Assembly (NCBI RefSeq): GCF_907164915.1
Contig: NW_025919387.1
Coordinates: 1-64,000 of the forward strand
Source of the DNA: Impatiens glandulifera
Taxonomy: Eukaryota; Streptophyta; Magnoliopsida; Ericales; Balsaminaceae
Direction: 5' to 3'
DNA: 64,000 nt
Of the stretch, positions 10,968-20,978 are shown piece by piece. A model generated the notes under the pieces. It was not told the DNA's origin. It saw nothing but the letters and a program-made list of their open reading frames with translations, and did not search any database. The translations under genes were made by a program, and so were the position numbers. Each line of letters opens with the position of its first letter. Position 1 is the stretch's first letter.

Positions 10968-12452
10968 CTAAAGAGCGGTAGAATTTCCTTTTCCAACAAC
11001 CTCTATAGGTTTTGGAACAGGTCTTGGTTCACCAATGACTATACCTTTTGCCCCTTTCCTGGCCCACAACAGTTCGAAGGTCGATTGAGGTTTCAACCAG
11101 AGCTCGTTAGGGAGCTCTCTGCAAACGATTTTTTCACCCACCAAGGAATCCTTGGGAGCAGGAACGATAGGTTCACCAGCAGCAAGGGTAGGACCAATAC
11201 CTTGTTCTGGTAGGGACAACTCTGTAGCACCAACGACTAACTGATCAGATTTAGTAACAGGGGACTCTGCCCTGTTAATAGATTCAATAATTGGACCGGC
11301 TGACTCAACAGCAGGCCCTTCAGCAGATTCTCTCAGGGGAGAGAAAACGGATTCAGCTTGTTCCACTTCGGGAACAACAAATTTTGGCACAGCAGCCAAA
11401 GATTTAGAAGATTTTACCTTAGAGGATTTAGACGCACGGGGCGCCTTCGTCTTCTTCTCCTTTGAGGCACAGGACCTCAAAGGTTTTCTCAGGAAAGTTG
11501 AGGGAGTGGATAGAGATGTCATCGGGGTTGCAGCAAGTACGCCTGGACCTTGCTTTACCCTTGAATCGACAGATTCCGTGTCCTTCTGGCTTAGACTCTT
11601 CATGCTGGAGGAACTGGCCTCCGATTCATTCACGGTTCTGGTTCTCTTTGCCCCAGTTGAAACAACAGACGCAGAGGGTTTCGCTCGAGTGGAAGGCCTT
11701 CCACTAGTCTGGAAACTAGAGGCCCCAGAAGCAGACTCTAGGTTGTTCTTCACTCTGATCAGAGTGCTGGAAACCGTAGAAGCGGTGAAAACTCTTGCAG
11801 AGTTAATCTGAGTCGGTTCTCCGACAGGAACCCCCAGAAACTTCAATAAGTGGCTCACTTGAGCCGCATAGGGAATGCTCTCCTTGTTACTCTGGCAGAT
11901 GGAGTAACACAGATTCTGGAACAGGGTATGACCCCAGTTCACTTGGATACCTTTGGAGATAGCGCACATATAGTCAAAACGGTCTTGACTATATAGGTTG
12001 AACGAGTCGGACTTCCCTTGCAGCGCCTTCGCCACAACGTCGTTGAGGAGAATGAAGTGGGGCTTGAATACCTTCTTATATCCATTAACATGGATTTTGG
12101 AACCATCAGTTGAGAAGGAAGTCTTCATTTCCTCCATGACCTCAGAAGAGAGCACCAAATCGAACAGATGGCCCTCCGTTGGAAGTTCAAAGAACTCCGC
12201 ATACACTACTTCATCAAATGAAATCTCCTTGTCGTTGATGGTTGCTACGATGGAATCATCCACCATAACCGCCGTTTTAAAGAACTCGCGAACTTCATCT
12301 TCATAGAAGATGAACGGTCCGCCCAGATACTTCCTCAACCCAGAATATTCTAGGGTTTGGAACATCGTCACCACTTCCGATTGATCATAGGAGTACACCG
12401 ATGGAAAGTCCACCTGCAAAGTACAGTGATCGAGTGTGGTTTTCTTCACCAT
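10968..12452 (-). CDS. RT1 accessory ORF, N-terminal domain (putative plant transposon protein family)
   Basis: The 494-codon frame starts at an ATG (12452) about 120 bp downstream of a minus-strand TATA box. Residues 1 to about 225 form a folded domain with the blocks LEYSGLRKYLGGP, FFELPTEG, a LLNDVVAKALQGK segment and QVNWG followed by AAQVSHLLKFLGV. The same block order occurs in three ORFs of the Sirevirus element (40069, 41245, 42527). After that the chain is Ser/Lys-rich and probably disordered. I compare the domain with the family called putative plant transposon protein (Transposase_32-like), common as retrotransposon cargo; that match is from memory and no catalytic residue is known to me. 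A single in-frame TAG separates it from its C-terminal half. Confidence 0.75.
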   Translation of the reverse strand: MVKKTTLDHCTLQVDFPSVYSYDQSEVVTMFQTLEYSGLRKYLGGPFIFYEDEVREFFKTAVMVDDSIVATINDKEISFDEVVYAEFFELPTEGHLFDLVLSSEVMEEMKTSFSTDGSKIHVNGYKKVFKPHFILLNDVVAKALQGKSDSFNLYSQDRFDYMCAISKGIQVNWGHTLFQNLCYSICQSNKESIPYAAQVSHLLKFLGVPVGEPTQINSARVFTASTVSSTLIRVKNNLESASGASSFQTSGRPSTRAKPSASVVSTGAKRTRTVNESEASSSSMKSLSQKDTESVDSRVKQGPGVLAATPMTSLSTPSTFLRKPLRSCASKEKKTKAPRASKSSKVKSSKSLAAVPKFVVPEVEQAESVFSPLRESAEGPAVESAGPIIESINRAESPVTKSDQLVVGATELSLPEQGIGPTLAAGEPIVPAPKDSLVGEKIVCRELPNELWLKPQSTFELLWARKGAKGIVIGEPRPVPKPIEVVGKGNSTAL

Positions 12453-13431
12453 TTTGCTAGAATGTGAATCGATACGATATTTCAGAGAGTTTTAGTGAGA
12501 GAAATGCAAGAAAACTAGGGTTCTTAGAGATTTCAAGAGATTGAAAGTTTTCAAAATCATGCAGGAATATCCTTATATAGATGAATCATATAAATATTGA
12601 ATAACCGCCTATTCTAGGGGTATGGCCCGTTAATAAATGTTAGACGTCCTTTTTCAAGAAGTAATCATTAAAAATGAGGATATATTAGTCATTTTCTTTA
12701 AACTTGATAGACACGTGTCTTCATGTTATTAAGAGATGATTGTTCGATATTTTGAGCGGGAAAAGTAGATAACTCTCAGCGTGTGACAGCTGTCCTTGAT
12801 CAGTCTAATCGGCACGTAGTTAGATGTTTTTCTTACTTCACAAATAACACGACGTCTATTAGACGGATGAGTGTATTAGACGCATACGTCTAATTCCGTG
12901 TTCATAACCAATTCGTCTAATGTTTATTAGACGTGTACGTCTAATTCTGCATGAACACCACGTATTAGACATGTGTTTATTAGATGTAAGCAGCCTCTTG
13001 CTCATGACGTAAAAACGTCTAACGTCTATTAGACGTGTCCGTCTAATTGCGTGGATATAAAATCTCAACATATAGACTTAGATGTATGAATTGTGAGCAA
13101 AAATACGTCTAAGTACATACTTTTTCTTTTAGACACCCTTGTCTAATTAGACCGATTAAGGATATTCGTCTAGAGAATATCTTCATTTCCAAAGAAATTT
13201 TTCTTCTCAAAAATGAATATGGACATCTAAAGTTTTTATAAACAATTTTTGTGGTCCAAAGACCACAAAGAATTTTTTAAAACAAAACAAACAGAGTATT
13301 CTTCCAGAATGGCAAGTGCCATTGTTGATCTTCCAGGCTGTGTACTCAGATGAGTACTCTTCTAGCTTCCTTCCTGCTATCCTCCTGCATCACCTACAAA
13401 ATAAACTATTTACAAATCTTGGTACCTATAC
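12453..13431 (-). promoter_or_regulatory. RT1 internal spacer with TATA box and TTAGAC motifs upstream of the accessory ORF
   Basis: On the minus strand a TATA box (CTATATAAGG, plus coordinates about 12571-12580) lies about 120 nt before the accessory ORF start. The leader between them is rich in CT and contains AACCCTAG, a telo-box-like motif common in plant 5' leaders. Further upstream, at plus 12640-13160, are at least a dozen TTAGAC or GTCTAA half-sites like those filling the LTR. The arrangement suggests an internal promoter for the accessory ORF, separate from the LTR promoter. That is inferred from motifs and spacing only. Confidence 0.6.
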
Positions 13432-15225
13432 TCAATTGAGTCCTCGATCAATTAGTCCCTTAGGAATCCATATTTGAGTTATTTTGATGGATTTCCCATT
13501 TTGTGTTGTGATTAATGCATAAGATTTTGACTTAGCAGATGACTTCCTGCTAGCCACTAATCCTTTAACATTTGAAGAAGGTTTTCTTTTAAAACTCCTT
13601 GACTTAGAATCAGGTTTTGAGTTACCAAACTTATTATCCTTTTCAAGCTTATTCTTAAGCCAGCTAACAGTTGGTGGAACATAAACTATTTCATTTTTAA
13701 AAGCCACTTTTTCATGGATGGAATCAGATTCAATGTCAGTCATATTTCCTTTGACAAAACTTATTGGATTAAGTTTGTCATTTGGTTTTGACTTTTTGCA
13801 TGACAGGTTAGGATCATTGCCATCAAATCCCAATCCGGATTTAGATCCAGCAGGTTTCAACATGCTGATCTGATATCTGACAGCATCACCAGACCTTGTC
13901 CATGCACAGACAACATAGTTAAGCCTTTTTTTCAGATGAAAGAGTTTGAATCTGTTCCTTGAGCATCTCGTTTTCAGATGAGATTTCTTCAATTTTCTTT
14001 TCAAAAACATGTGACTCTTCCTCTTTGAACCGATTTGGTTCATTTAAATCTGATGAAGATTTAGTTTCATTTAGAGATTCTGCTAGCTTTCTGTACTCGA
14101 TGACCATTTCATCTAGTGCAGCTACCAGTTGTTCCCTTGAAAACCTTTCGGAGGAGAAATCAAATACCTCAGTTTCCTGAGTTCCTTCCTCATCTTCTTT
14201 GGCCATGAAGCAAGTCACGTCTTCTTCATCACTTTCACTGGATGAGAAGTACGAGCCACGGCTGCTTCCTCTGCTCTTTCCGTCACCGGCCATAAGAGCC
14301 TTCAGCTCTTTTCCATCTTCCTTAGCATCTTCACGCTTTGGCTTCCGGCATTCCGATGCGTAATGACCTTTAATACCACAATTAAAACAAGTAACATTAG
14401 CTTTAGATTTTCTATTATCGTTAGAATTTGAAGAGTTTGAGTTTGAGTTGCTCTTCTTCATGAAGTCGCCAAACTTCTTCACAAAGAGAGACATGGCATC
14501 GCTGCTCAGCTACTGAGCTGCCATCTTCACGTCCGGAGCAGTTGGTGGCTCTTCAGCAGTCACCAACGCCTTGGCAAGGATAACGGACGAGGGTTGATCT
14601 TCTTCCATCCTACAGTTTAGCTCGAACTCGTAAGCCTTAAGGTCTGCGAAGAGATCAAAGAGAGAGATCTTGTTCAGATCCTTGGATTCTCTCATCTCCA
14701 TAGTCTTTATGTCCCATTCCCTTGGAAGAGCACGCATGACCTTGATAGCAAGCTCCCGGTTGCTATAGGTCTTGCCTAAGATGGACAGAGAGGAGACAAC
14801 TTGCTGAATCTGGTGTCGAAGTCGTTCATTGTTTCACCAGGACGCATTTTGAAGCTGTCGAACTGTTGAGTGGCAACCATGATCTTGTTTTCCTTGGTTT
14901 GCTCGTTGCCCTCACACAGTTGAGTGAGTCTATCCCAAACCTCTTTGGCAGTGTCACATTCGATGATGTAGTTGAACATACTATCATCGAGAGATCTGTA
15001 TAGAACATCAAGAGCCATGTTGTTGAGGTTGTTCTGCCTCTTTTCTTCAGCAGTCCAGTCGGCCTTCTCCTAATCAATCTTGATAGGACCTTTTGTGACA
15101 ACACTCCACATGTCATCATGAAGAGAAGAGAGATGAGCACGAACTCTTTTCTTCCAAACAATGTAGTTTTCGCGAGAGAAAGTTGGAATGGATGTAGCAC
15201 TGGCATCTTTGGGTATGCTCGACAT
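13432..15225 (-). pseudogene. RT1 gag pseudogene (Copia type, CCHC zinc knuckle)
   Basis: The ATG at 15225 lies just inside the primer-binding site. Capsid-like gag (UBN2-type) motifs follow: YIVWKKRVRAHL, then AKEVWDRLTQLCEGNEQTKE (14919-14978) and REWDIKTMEMRESKDL. A CCHC knuckle CFNCGIKGHYASEC lies near 14345-14390. Lesions seen are a TAG at 15072-15070, a frameshift near 14790, a TAG at 14512-14510 and a frame change near 13930. The last frame (14043-13432) is a Lys/Ser-rich linker ending in WIPKGLI, a sequence that in related elements precedes the protease. It stops there and no pol follows. The product would have packaged RNA in virus-like particles. Confidence 0.82.
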
Positions 15226-15256
15226 CTTTCAAGAAAGGCTTGAGAATAGAAACAAG

Positions 15257-15268
15257 GCTCTGATGCCA
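15257..15268 (-). other. RT1 primer-binding site
   Basis: On the minus strand the sequence TGGCATCAGAGC follows the 5' LTR end after a two-base spacer. It is one base different from TGGTATCAGAGC, the common initiator-methionine tRNA primer site of plant Copia elements. Confidence 0.85.
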
Positions 15269-15270
15269 AT

Positions 15271-17299
15271 TGATAGGATCAGCTTTATCGTTAGAGACGG
15301 GGGTCTGGCAAAGGATGAAGGCTTATGAAAAACAGTTTGAAAGAAATCCTGTTAAGGATTTAATTCGCTTTCTATTCTACGCAAACTTGTGTAAACACTT
15401 GAAACGGATTCAATGCGGAATTGTTTACTTGGGTTTGAAACACAAGATGAAAAATGATAAGATGGCAGAAAATGAAGAACACAACAGTTTGTTTATGGAT
15501 GTTCGGAGAAACTCTCCTACGTCACCCCTTCTTCCAACCACCGGAAGGATTCACTATATGATGAGAATCAAATACAGTTTATAAACACACTTAGCTCACT
15601 ATTGAACAGAACATTTTTTGTTCAATTACAAAAAGATGAAGAATATCACTCAGCTAATGGTGTTTTGATTCTAGCTCTCTCTCTCGATTCACACACAGTA
15701 CAATCAGAAAGAAGCTTCAAGAAAGTAAGTTCAGTAAGCAAGATGATTGAGTACTCTCTATCTCTGCAAAATTAGAATGCTCGTTCAGTCAGTTCGGTAA
15801 AAGAACTTGCTTCGTCCGTTGCTCTAAGGATTGGTTAAATACTGATCAAAAGCTAACGGTCGAATCTTCAAGAATGATACGTGGCGCTCTTCCATTGGAA
15901 AGCCTCCATTGTACACAGCAGGCTCTGAGCACAACGATCGTGGCTGTACCGAACTGGTAGTGCGCCGAATATTCCATCAGGGATGTACCTGCAAAACGGG
16001 TAATGTGAGGAAAATTCTCTTACGTGGCATTCCTTGATTGGATGCATATAGCTGTTGTACTAATCTTCACAAGAAAGTGGAGCAGAAATAGGGTACAGCT
16101 ATAGCACGTGGGTAGGAGAAATGCTAGATTCAAGCGTACTACTTGAATCAAAGCATTAGACGGATCAGTCAAATGAAATAAGTCAACTCTTTCTGAAAAA
16201 ACGTCTATTAGACCACCTGGTCTAATGTACTTAGACTCGCGTCTAATACAAATAACCATTAGACCGGTACGTCTAACTCCACTAAGTTAGACTACCACGT
16301 CTAATACCGGTTCTACCTCAGACTTGTCTGAAGGAGTTAGACCCACGTCTAACTTTCAATAATTATACAACCCGTCTAATTCTAATAAACATTAGACTGG
16401 TACGTCTAACTCCACTGAGTTAGACTACCACGTCTAATTCCGGTTCTACCTCAGACTTGTCTAAAGGAGTTAGACCCACGTCTAACTTTCAATAATTAGA
16501 CAACCCGTCTAATTCTAATAACCATTAGACCGGTACGTCTAACTCCACTAAGTTAGACTACCACGTCTAATTCTGGTTCTACCTCAGACTTATCTGAAGG
16601 AGTTAGACCCACGTCTAACTTTCAATAATTAGACAACCCGTCTAATTCTAATAACCATTAGACCGGTACGTCTAACTCCACTGAGTTAGACTACCACGTC
16701 TAATTCCGGTTTTACCTCAGACTTGTCTGAAGGAGTTAAACCCACATCTAACTTTCAATAATTAGACAACCCGTCTAATTCTAATAACCATTAGACTGGC
16801 ACGTCTAACTCCACTAAGTTAGACTGCCCCGTCTAATTCCGCGTATTCATTAGACTACCCATCTAATTCTTTACGTCTATTAGACTTACACGTCTAACTC
16901 TGATGAGTTAGACTGTACGTCTAATTCTATTAGACTCACGTCTAATTCCGTGTATTCATTAGACTACCCGACTAATTCTTTACACGTCTATTAGACTTAC
17001 ACGTCTAACTCCGATGAGTTAGACTGTATGTCTAATTCTATTAGACTCACGTCTAATTTATGCGTCTATTAGACTGCTTCGTCTAACTCCGTTGAGTTAG
17101 ACTAAGCGTCTAATTTCATTAGACTTGCGTCTAACTTAATGCGAATGGAGATCAAAATCGGTCTAATGAACCTCATTAGATCCAAGTCTAAAGATATGTT
17201 ATTTTAATACACCTGTATGAAACCACATAAATTATTTCATCATCAAAATATCAGTGGTTAAATTATTTCAACACTTAGTCAAAATAATTTGACCCAACA
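15271..17299 (-). repeat. RT1 5' LTR
   Basis: On the plus strand it starts TGATAGGATCAGC and ends GACCCAACA and matches 6892-8936. The two copies differ by a modest number of substitutions and small indels (2029 versus 2045 bp), so the insertion is not brand new. The TTAGAC dyad array occupies about 16150-17140. Frames inside it (15270-15584, 16020-16259) are LTR sequence and not genes. Confidence 0.93.
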
Positions 17300-17304
17300 A
17301 AATT

Positions 17305-17588
17305 ACTAGTACAATATTAATGATTTTTGCTGTAATATTATATTTTTTAAATATTGATTCTTTTAATCTATTAAAATACGTTCATACTATTAAAAATTAT
17401 TATATATTTTAATAATATATTATAAGTAAAATTATATATTACCTTAAAATATTTAATCTTTTTAAAGATTTCAAATCCTTATTTGAAAATATTTTATGTT
17501 AATTTTTTTTTTATATATTTAAATAAATAATAAATGAGTCAACAAACTAAATTTAGCAAAGATATGGTATTACCATTATATCGTGGCC
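17305..17588. repeat. Duplicated flank segment, left of MULE A
   Basis: From about 17315 (AATGATTTTTGCTGTAATAT) to GTGGCC at 17588 the sequence matches 61690-61968, including ATGAGTCAACAAACTAAA and TATGGTATTACCATTATAT. RT1 ends immediately to the left. The matching segment right of MULE A is 49293-49402. The plus-strand frame at 17534-17773 crosses from this flank into the TIR and is not a gene. Confidence 0.85.
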
Positions 17589-17598
17589 TCATTTTATA

Positions 17599-19100
17599 CA
17601 GTGCAGATCTTCTGCTACCGATTGTCGTGTTCACCTGTGGCGGACCAATCAGATTGCAGCATTATTATTTTAATAATAAATCAATCTGGGGAGGAGACGG
17701 AGGGAGGGAGAATCCGGAATCCGGGTTTCGTCCCGGGTTCACACAAGACGCCGTTAACGGCAGCGCCTGTTAACGTCAGGAAATTATATAATAATCATAT
17801 GATACCCAAATAAGATATCTTCGCTCCGGGCACCGTGTCAGAGGGAAGGGTGAGATGCGATGAGAGCGAAGATTTCCACGCCCGTTGCCCTGACCCTCAT
17901 GTAAACCCCCCATACCCAGCCATGAGAAGACCGCTTGCCTTTCATGAAAATACACTTACACGTCTATGTAAAGACCAAAATGACATGAATTTTATATTTC
18001 AGTTTATTAAATATTAATTTAATTATTGAAAATCGAATGCAGCGATATAATATTCGCTTCAATTAATTCATTCTTTTTTTTTCTAGGAATTTTATTTAAT
18101 TTTTTATTTCATTTTTTTTTGTCTTGGAGACCCTCAGGAGCGAAGATATATTTGCTTCAATTAATTTTAATAATTATATTTCCGTTTATTAAATATTAAT
18201 TCAATTAATTCATATTTTTTTTTATTAATTTTATTTAATTTTGTTATTTAATTTTTTTGGCCTGGAGACCCTCAGGAGCGAAGATATATTTGCTTCAATT
18301 AATTTTAATAAAAACATCATGTAAACCCTCCAACCCACCCATGAGCAGACCGCCTGCCTGCCATGGAAAGACACTTACCCGTCTATGTGAAGACCAAAAT
18401 GACATGAATTTTATATTTCCATTTATTAGAATTTTAATTAAAAATGACATGCAGCAACCGAACAAATCTTCGCTTCAATTAGTGGCTATTTTTTTTTTGT
18501 TTTTTTTATTTCATTTTTTTTGCCTGGAGACCCTCATGAGCGAAGATATATTTGCTTAAATTAATTTTAATAAAAACCTCATGTAAAACCCCCATACCCA
18601 CCCATGAGAAGACCGCTTGCCTACCATGGAAAGACACTTACCCGTCTATGTAAAGACCAAAATGACATGGATTTTATATTTCCGTTTATTAAATATTAAT
18701 TCAATTAATTGAAGATGACATGCAGCAACCGAACAAATCTTCGCCTCAATTAGTGGCTATTTTTTCTGGTTTTTTTTATTTCCGTTTATTAATAAATGTT
18801 AATTCAATTAATTCAAAATTACATGCAGCGATATAATATTCGCTTCAATTAATTCATTCATATATATTTTTTTTATTTAAATTTTTTTGCTGGTAGAGAA
18901 TATTTGTTCGCCTAGACCATGTTTCATGTAAAATGGATTGAATAGTCGCTTCTCGAGAGAACACTTATTCGCCCCTAGTCCCTATGTCATGTGACATGAA
19001 CTGAATAGTCGCTTTTCGAAAGAAGACATGTTCGCCCCGGTTACATGAATATATATACCCCCTAATATGATTATTTTATAATCATTTCCGCCCGATTCAT
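17599..19100. repeat. MULE A left TIR and subterminal modules
   Basis: The first roughly 450 bp are almost the exact reverse complement of 48810-49282, including the CGTTAACGG block near 17750. A module then recurs near 17890, 18310 and 18590: CATGTAAACC, a CCCATGAGAAGACCG block, a CACTTAC block, then GTAAAGACCAAAATGACATG. AGCGAA/TTCGCT half-sites are scattered between, for example at 17818, 17858 and 18470. The same module is found reversed at the right end and in MULE B. Frames at 17534-18559 and 18982-19185 are TIR sequence and not genes. Confidence 0.85.
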
Positions 19101-19184
19101 CTCTCTCTTCCTGCCTCCTTTCACGGCGATTCGCAACCGGCTCCCCGTCGACCAAACCAGAATCAACATCTTCATGACTCCACA

Positions 19185-20359
19185 ATGGTACGTATTCCTG
19201 AATAGTAACTTTTCATATTTAGGATTATGGAACTACTAAACTAGATTCTGTTATGTGATGTTGTTGTCTCGTTAATCTTTAGGAAACCCTACTCTCAAAA
19301 TGTCACCTTCAATGTAAATCCATCGTATTTAGGAAAACTTACCTAGTGTTAGGTTTTGGGATATTATTTCCATGAAACCCTAGTACATACTAACAAAGAC
19401 CGTTTTTTTTTCATGCACGTGCAGGCAACCGCCACAGCATCCGTCCAAAACTTTGGCAAAGACTGGATTTTATGCCCAAATCAATTAACAAGTGAAGAGA
19501 TAGTACTATTCTTGACATATCTCCCTTTTTTTCCATATTGTTTAAGTTTTCATCCTGTTTATCTGAAATATTTATGATTGTTCTTAAACAGCACTTGATG
19601 CAACAATATGCTAACACATGTGGTGCCACGGTGACAATGAGGTGGCGAGACGATGTGACCCACGTCATAGCATCCACCGATGCTAATGGTGGATGCGGTC
19701 GCACTATCAAAGTATTGAAGGCAATATTGAACGGGAGTTGGGTCCTTACCATTGATTGTGAGACTCTGTTATTCTTAACCCTTTACTCTTAACTCAATAT
19801 TCATTTTCACATATATGAAACTAAAAATACCAATTGCTTTTGTACAGGGATAAAATCATCAATCAGATTTAACTGTTACGTGGACGAGGAACCGTACGAG
19901 GTGCAGCGAGATAATCATGGGACTGTGGGCGGTCCAAGAGCTGGCAGAATGCGGTATTTGAACAATGTAAGTTTTGTCTTATTCCTACTACTCCTCCATA
20001 TGATATTCAATTCTCCATGATTACTAAAACTGTTTTGTATTTTCTTTCAGCTGCCGAAACTGTTCGACAGTTACACCTTCATATTTGCAGGGGAATTCAT
20101 CCCGGCTTACAAACTGGATCTTATGGGGTTTGTAATTGTTGGAGGAGGTACAACTAAAGAAATGGATAATCCATTTGTCGAGCCCGAGGACGACAAAACT
20201 ATAGTTGTATACGACAAGTCTCGGCACGATGTTAATGAACTTGTTTGGGTATTTGAGGCAGATAATCCTTTGAAGACATATTTGGATGTGTTTGGTGTTC
20301 CTCACACAAGCTTGCTAGAATCCATTGTTGCTTGTGATTTGCAGCCTTTGTTGTTGTAA
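19185..20359 (+). CDS. Captured tandem-BRCT gene of plant BRCA1 type (five exons, open frame)
   Basis: Exons by GT-AG junctions are: ...-19187 (ATG only), 19425-19502, 19592-19757, 19848-19966 and 20051-20359, giving 675 coding nt (224 aa) with no stop. Exon 3 encodes a first BRCT core (RWRDDVTHVIASTDANGGCG, about residues 43-62, then GSWVLTID). Exon 4 holds DEEPYEVQRDNHGTVGGPR. Exon 5 holds the second BRCT, with LPKLFDSYTFIFAGEF, a GGGTT turn and VYDKSRHD. The order and motifs match the C-terminal BRCT pair of plant BRCA1. Such domains bind phosphoserine peptides in DNA-damage signalling. The usual RING end is absent, so this is the C-terminus only. Kept introns point to capture as DNA. A related copy with a stop is in MULE B. 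Confidence 0.78.
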
Positions 20360-20978
20360 TAGACATGTGTTGGTTGAATTTGTTACTGAATATTTGAATA
20401 TTTTGCATTCTTGAATTTGTTAATGTCATATTTGATTTCAGATTTATCTTTTTTGTTATTCGAATTGTGTTTTTTTAAAACACCAGCCTTATATTAAACT
20501 AAATCTTGAAACCTGAAGAAATAATGTATAACTTGAAATATAAATTTTTATTCATTTATTAATACATAGCAATCTATGTAAGTTAATCGCCCCTAATGTG
20601 ATAAATAATTAACATGTTTTAAATCAACTGTCAAAATACTCTTTCTAAAACAATTGTCAAAATAATAATGTGAAGCAATCTTCGCTTACTGATTGATTGA
20701 TTGATTTATTAATATTAATTCATAATAATTTTAGTCATTTAATTATTAAAATGAAATTTTTTTTTAACAAGTCACCTCACCGCCACCTAACACCTGCCAC
20801 CTTTTCATTAAATGCTGCATGCAGCAAGCCATGCTGCTAAGCTAGACAAAGTTTGTACTGTTCTCTCTCTCACCTGTACGACCATTTCTTCGTCGGAGTG
20901 ATACTCCATTGTCTACCATCGACCTCTCCTTCGCCGGAGACTTCATTATAATATCAATCCATCTTCCTAAATTAAAAA
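20360..20978. other. Spacer between BRCT and transposase genes
   Basis: It is AT-rich, with one dyad-like pair around 20672-20695 (GAAGCAATCTTCGCTTAC). Bases 20770-20960 form the likely leader of the transposase gene, rich in CTCTCTC and followed by CTTCGTCGGAG. The matching region in MULE B is 58295-58864. Confidence 0.6.

Larger units (their letters stand above)
6892..17299 (-). mobile_element. RT1: non-autonomous Copia-type LTR retrotransposon, target duplication AAATT
   Basis: Two LTRs of about 2.03-2.05 kb (6892-8936 and 15271-17299) bound the element. The 5-bp duplication AAATT lies at 6887-6891 and 17300-17304. Read on the minus strand the order is 5' LTR, primer-binding site, decayed gag, a spacer with TTAGAC motifs and a TATA box, a 3.3-kb accessory ORF, polypurine tract, 3' LTR. 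No protease, integrase, reverse transcriptase or RNase H can be found, so it cannot move alone. Its U5 region and primer-binding site resemble those of the Sirevirus-type element at 31478-46998, which suggests that relatives of that element could supply the enzymes. Confidence 0.92.
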
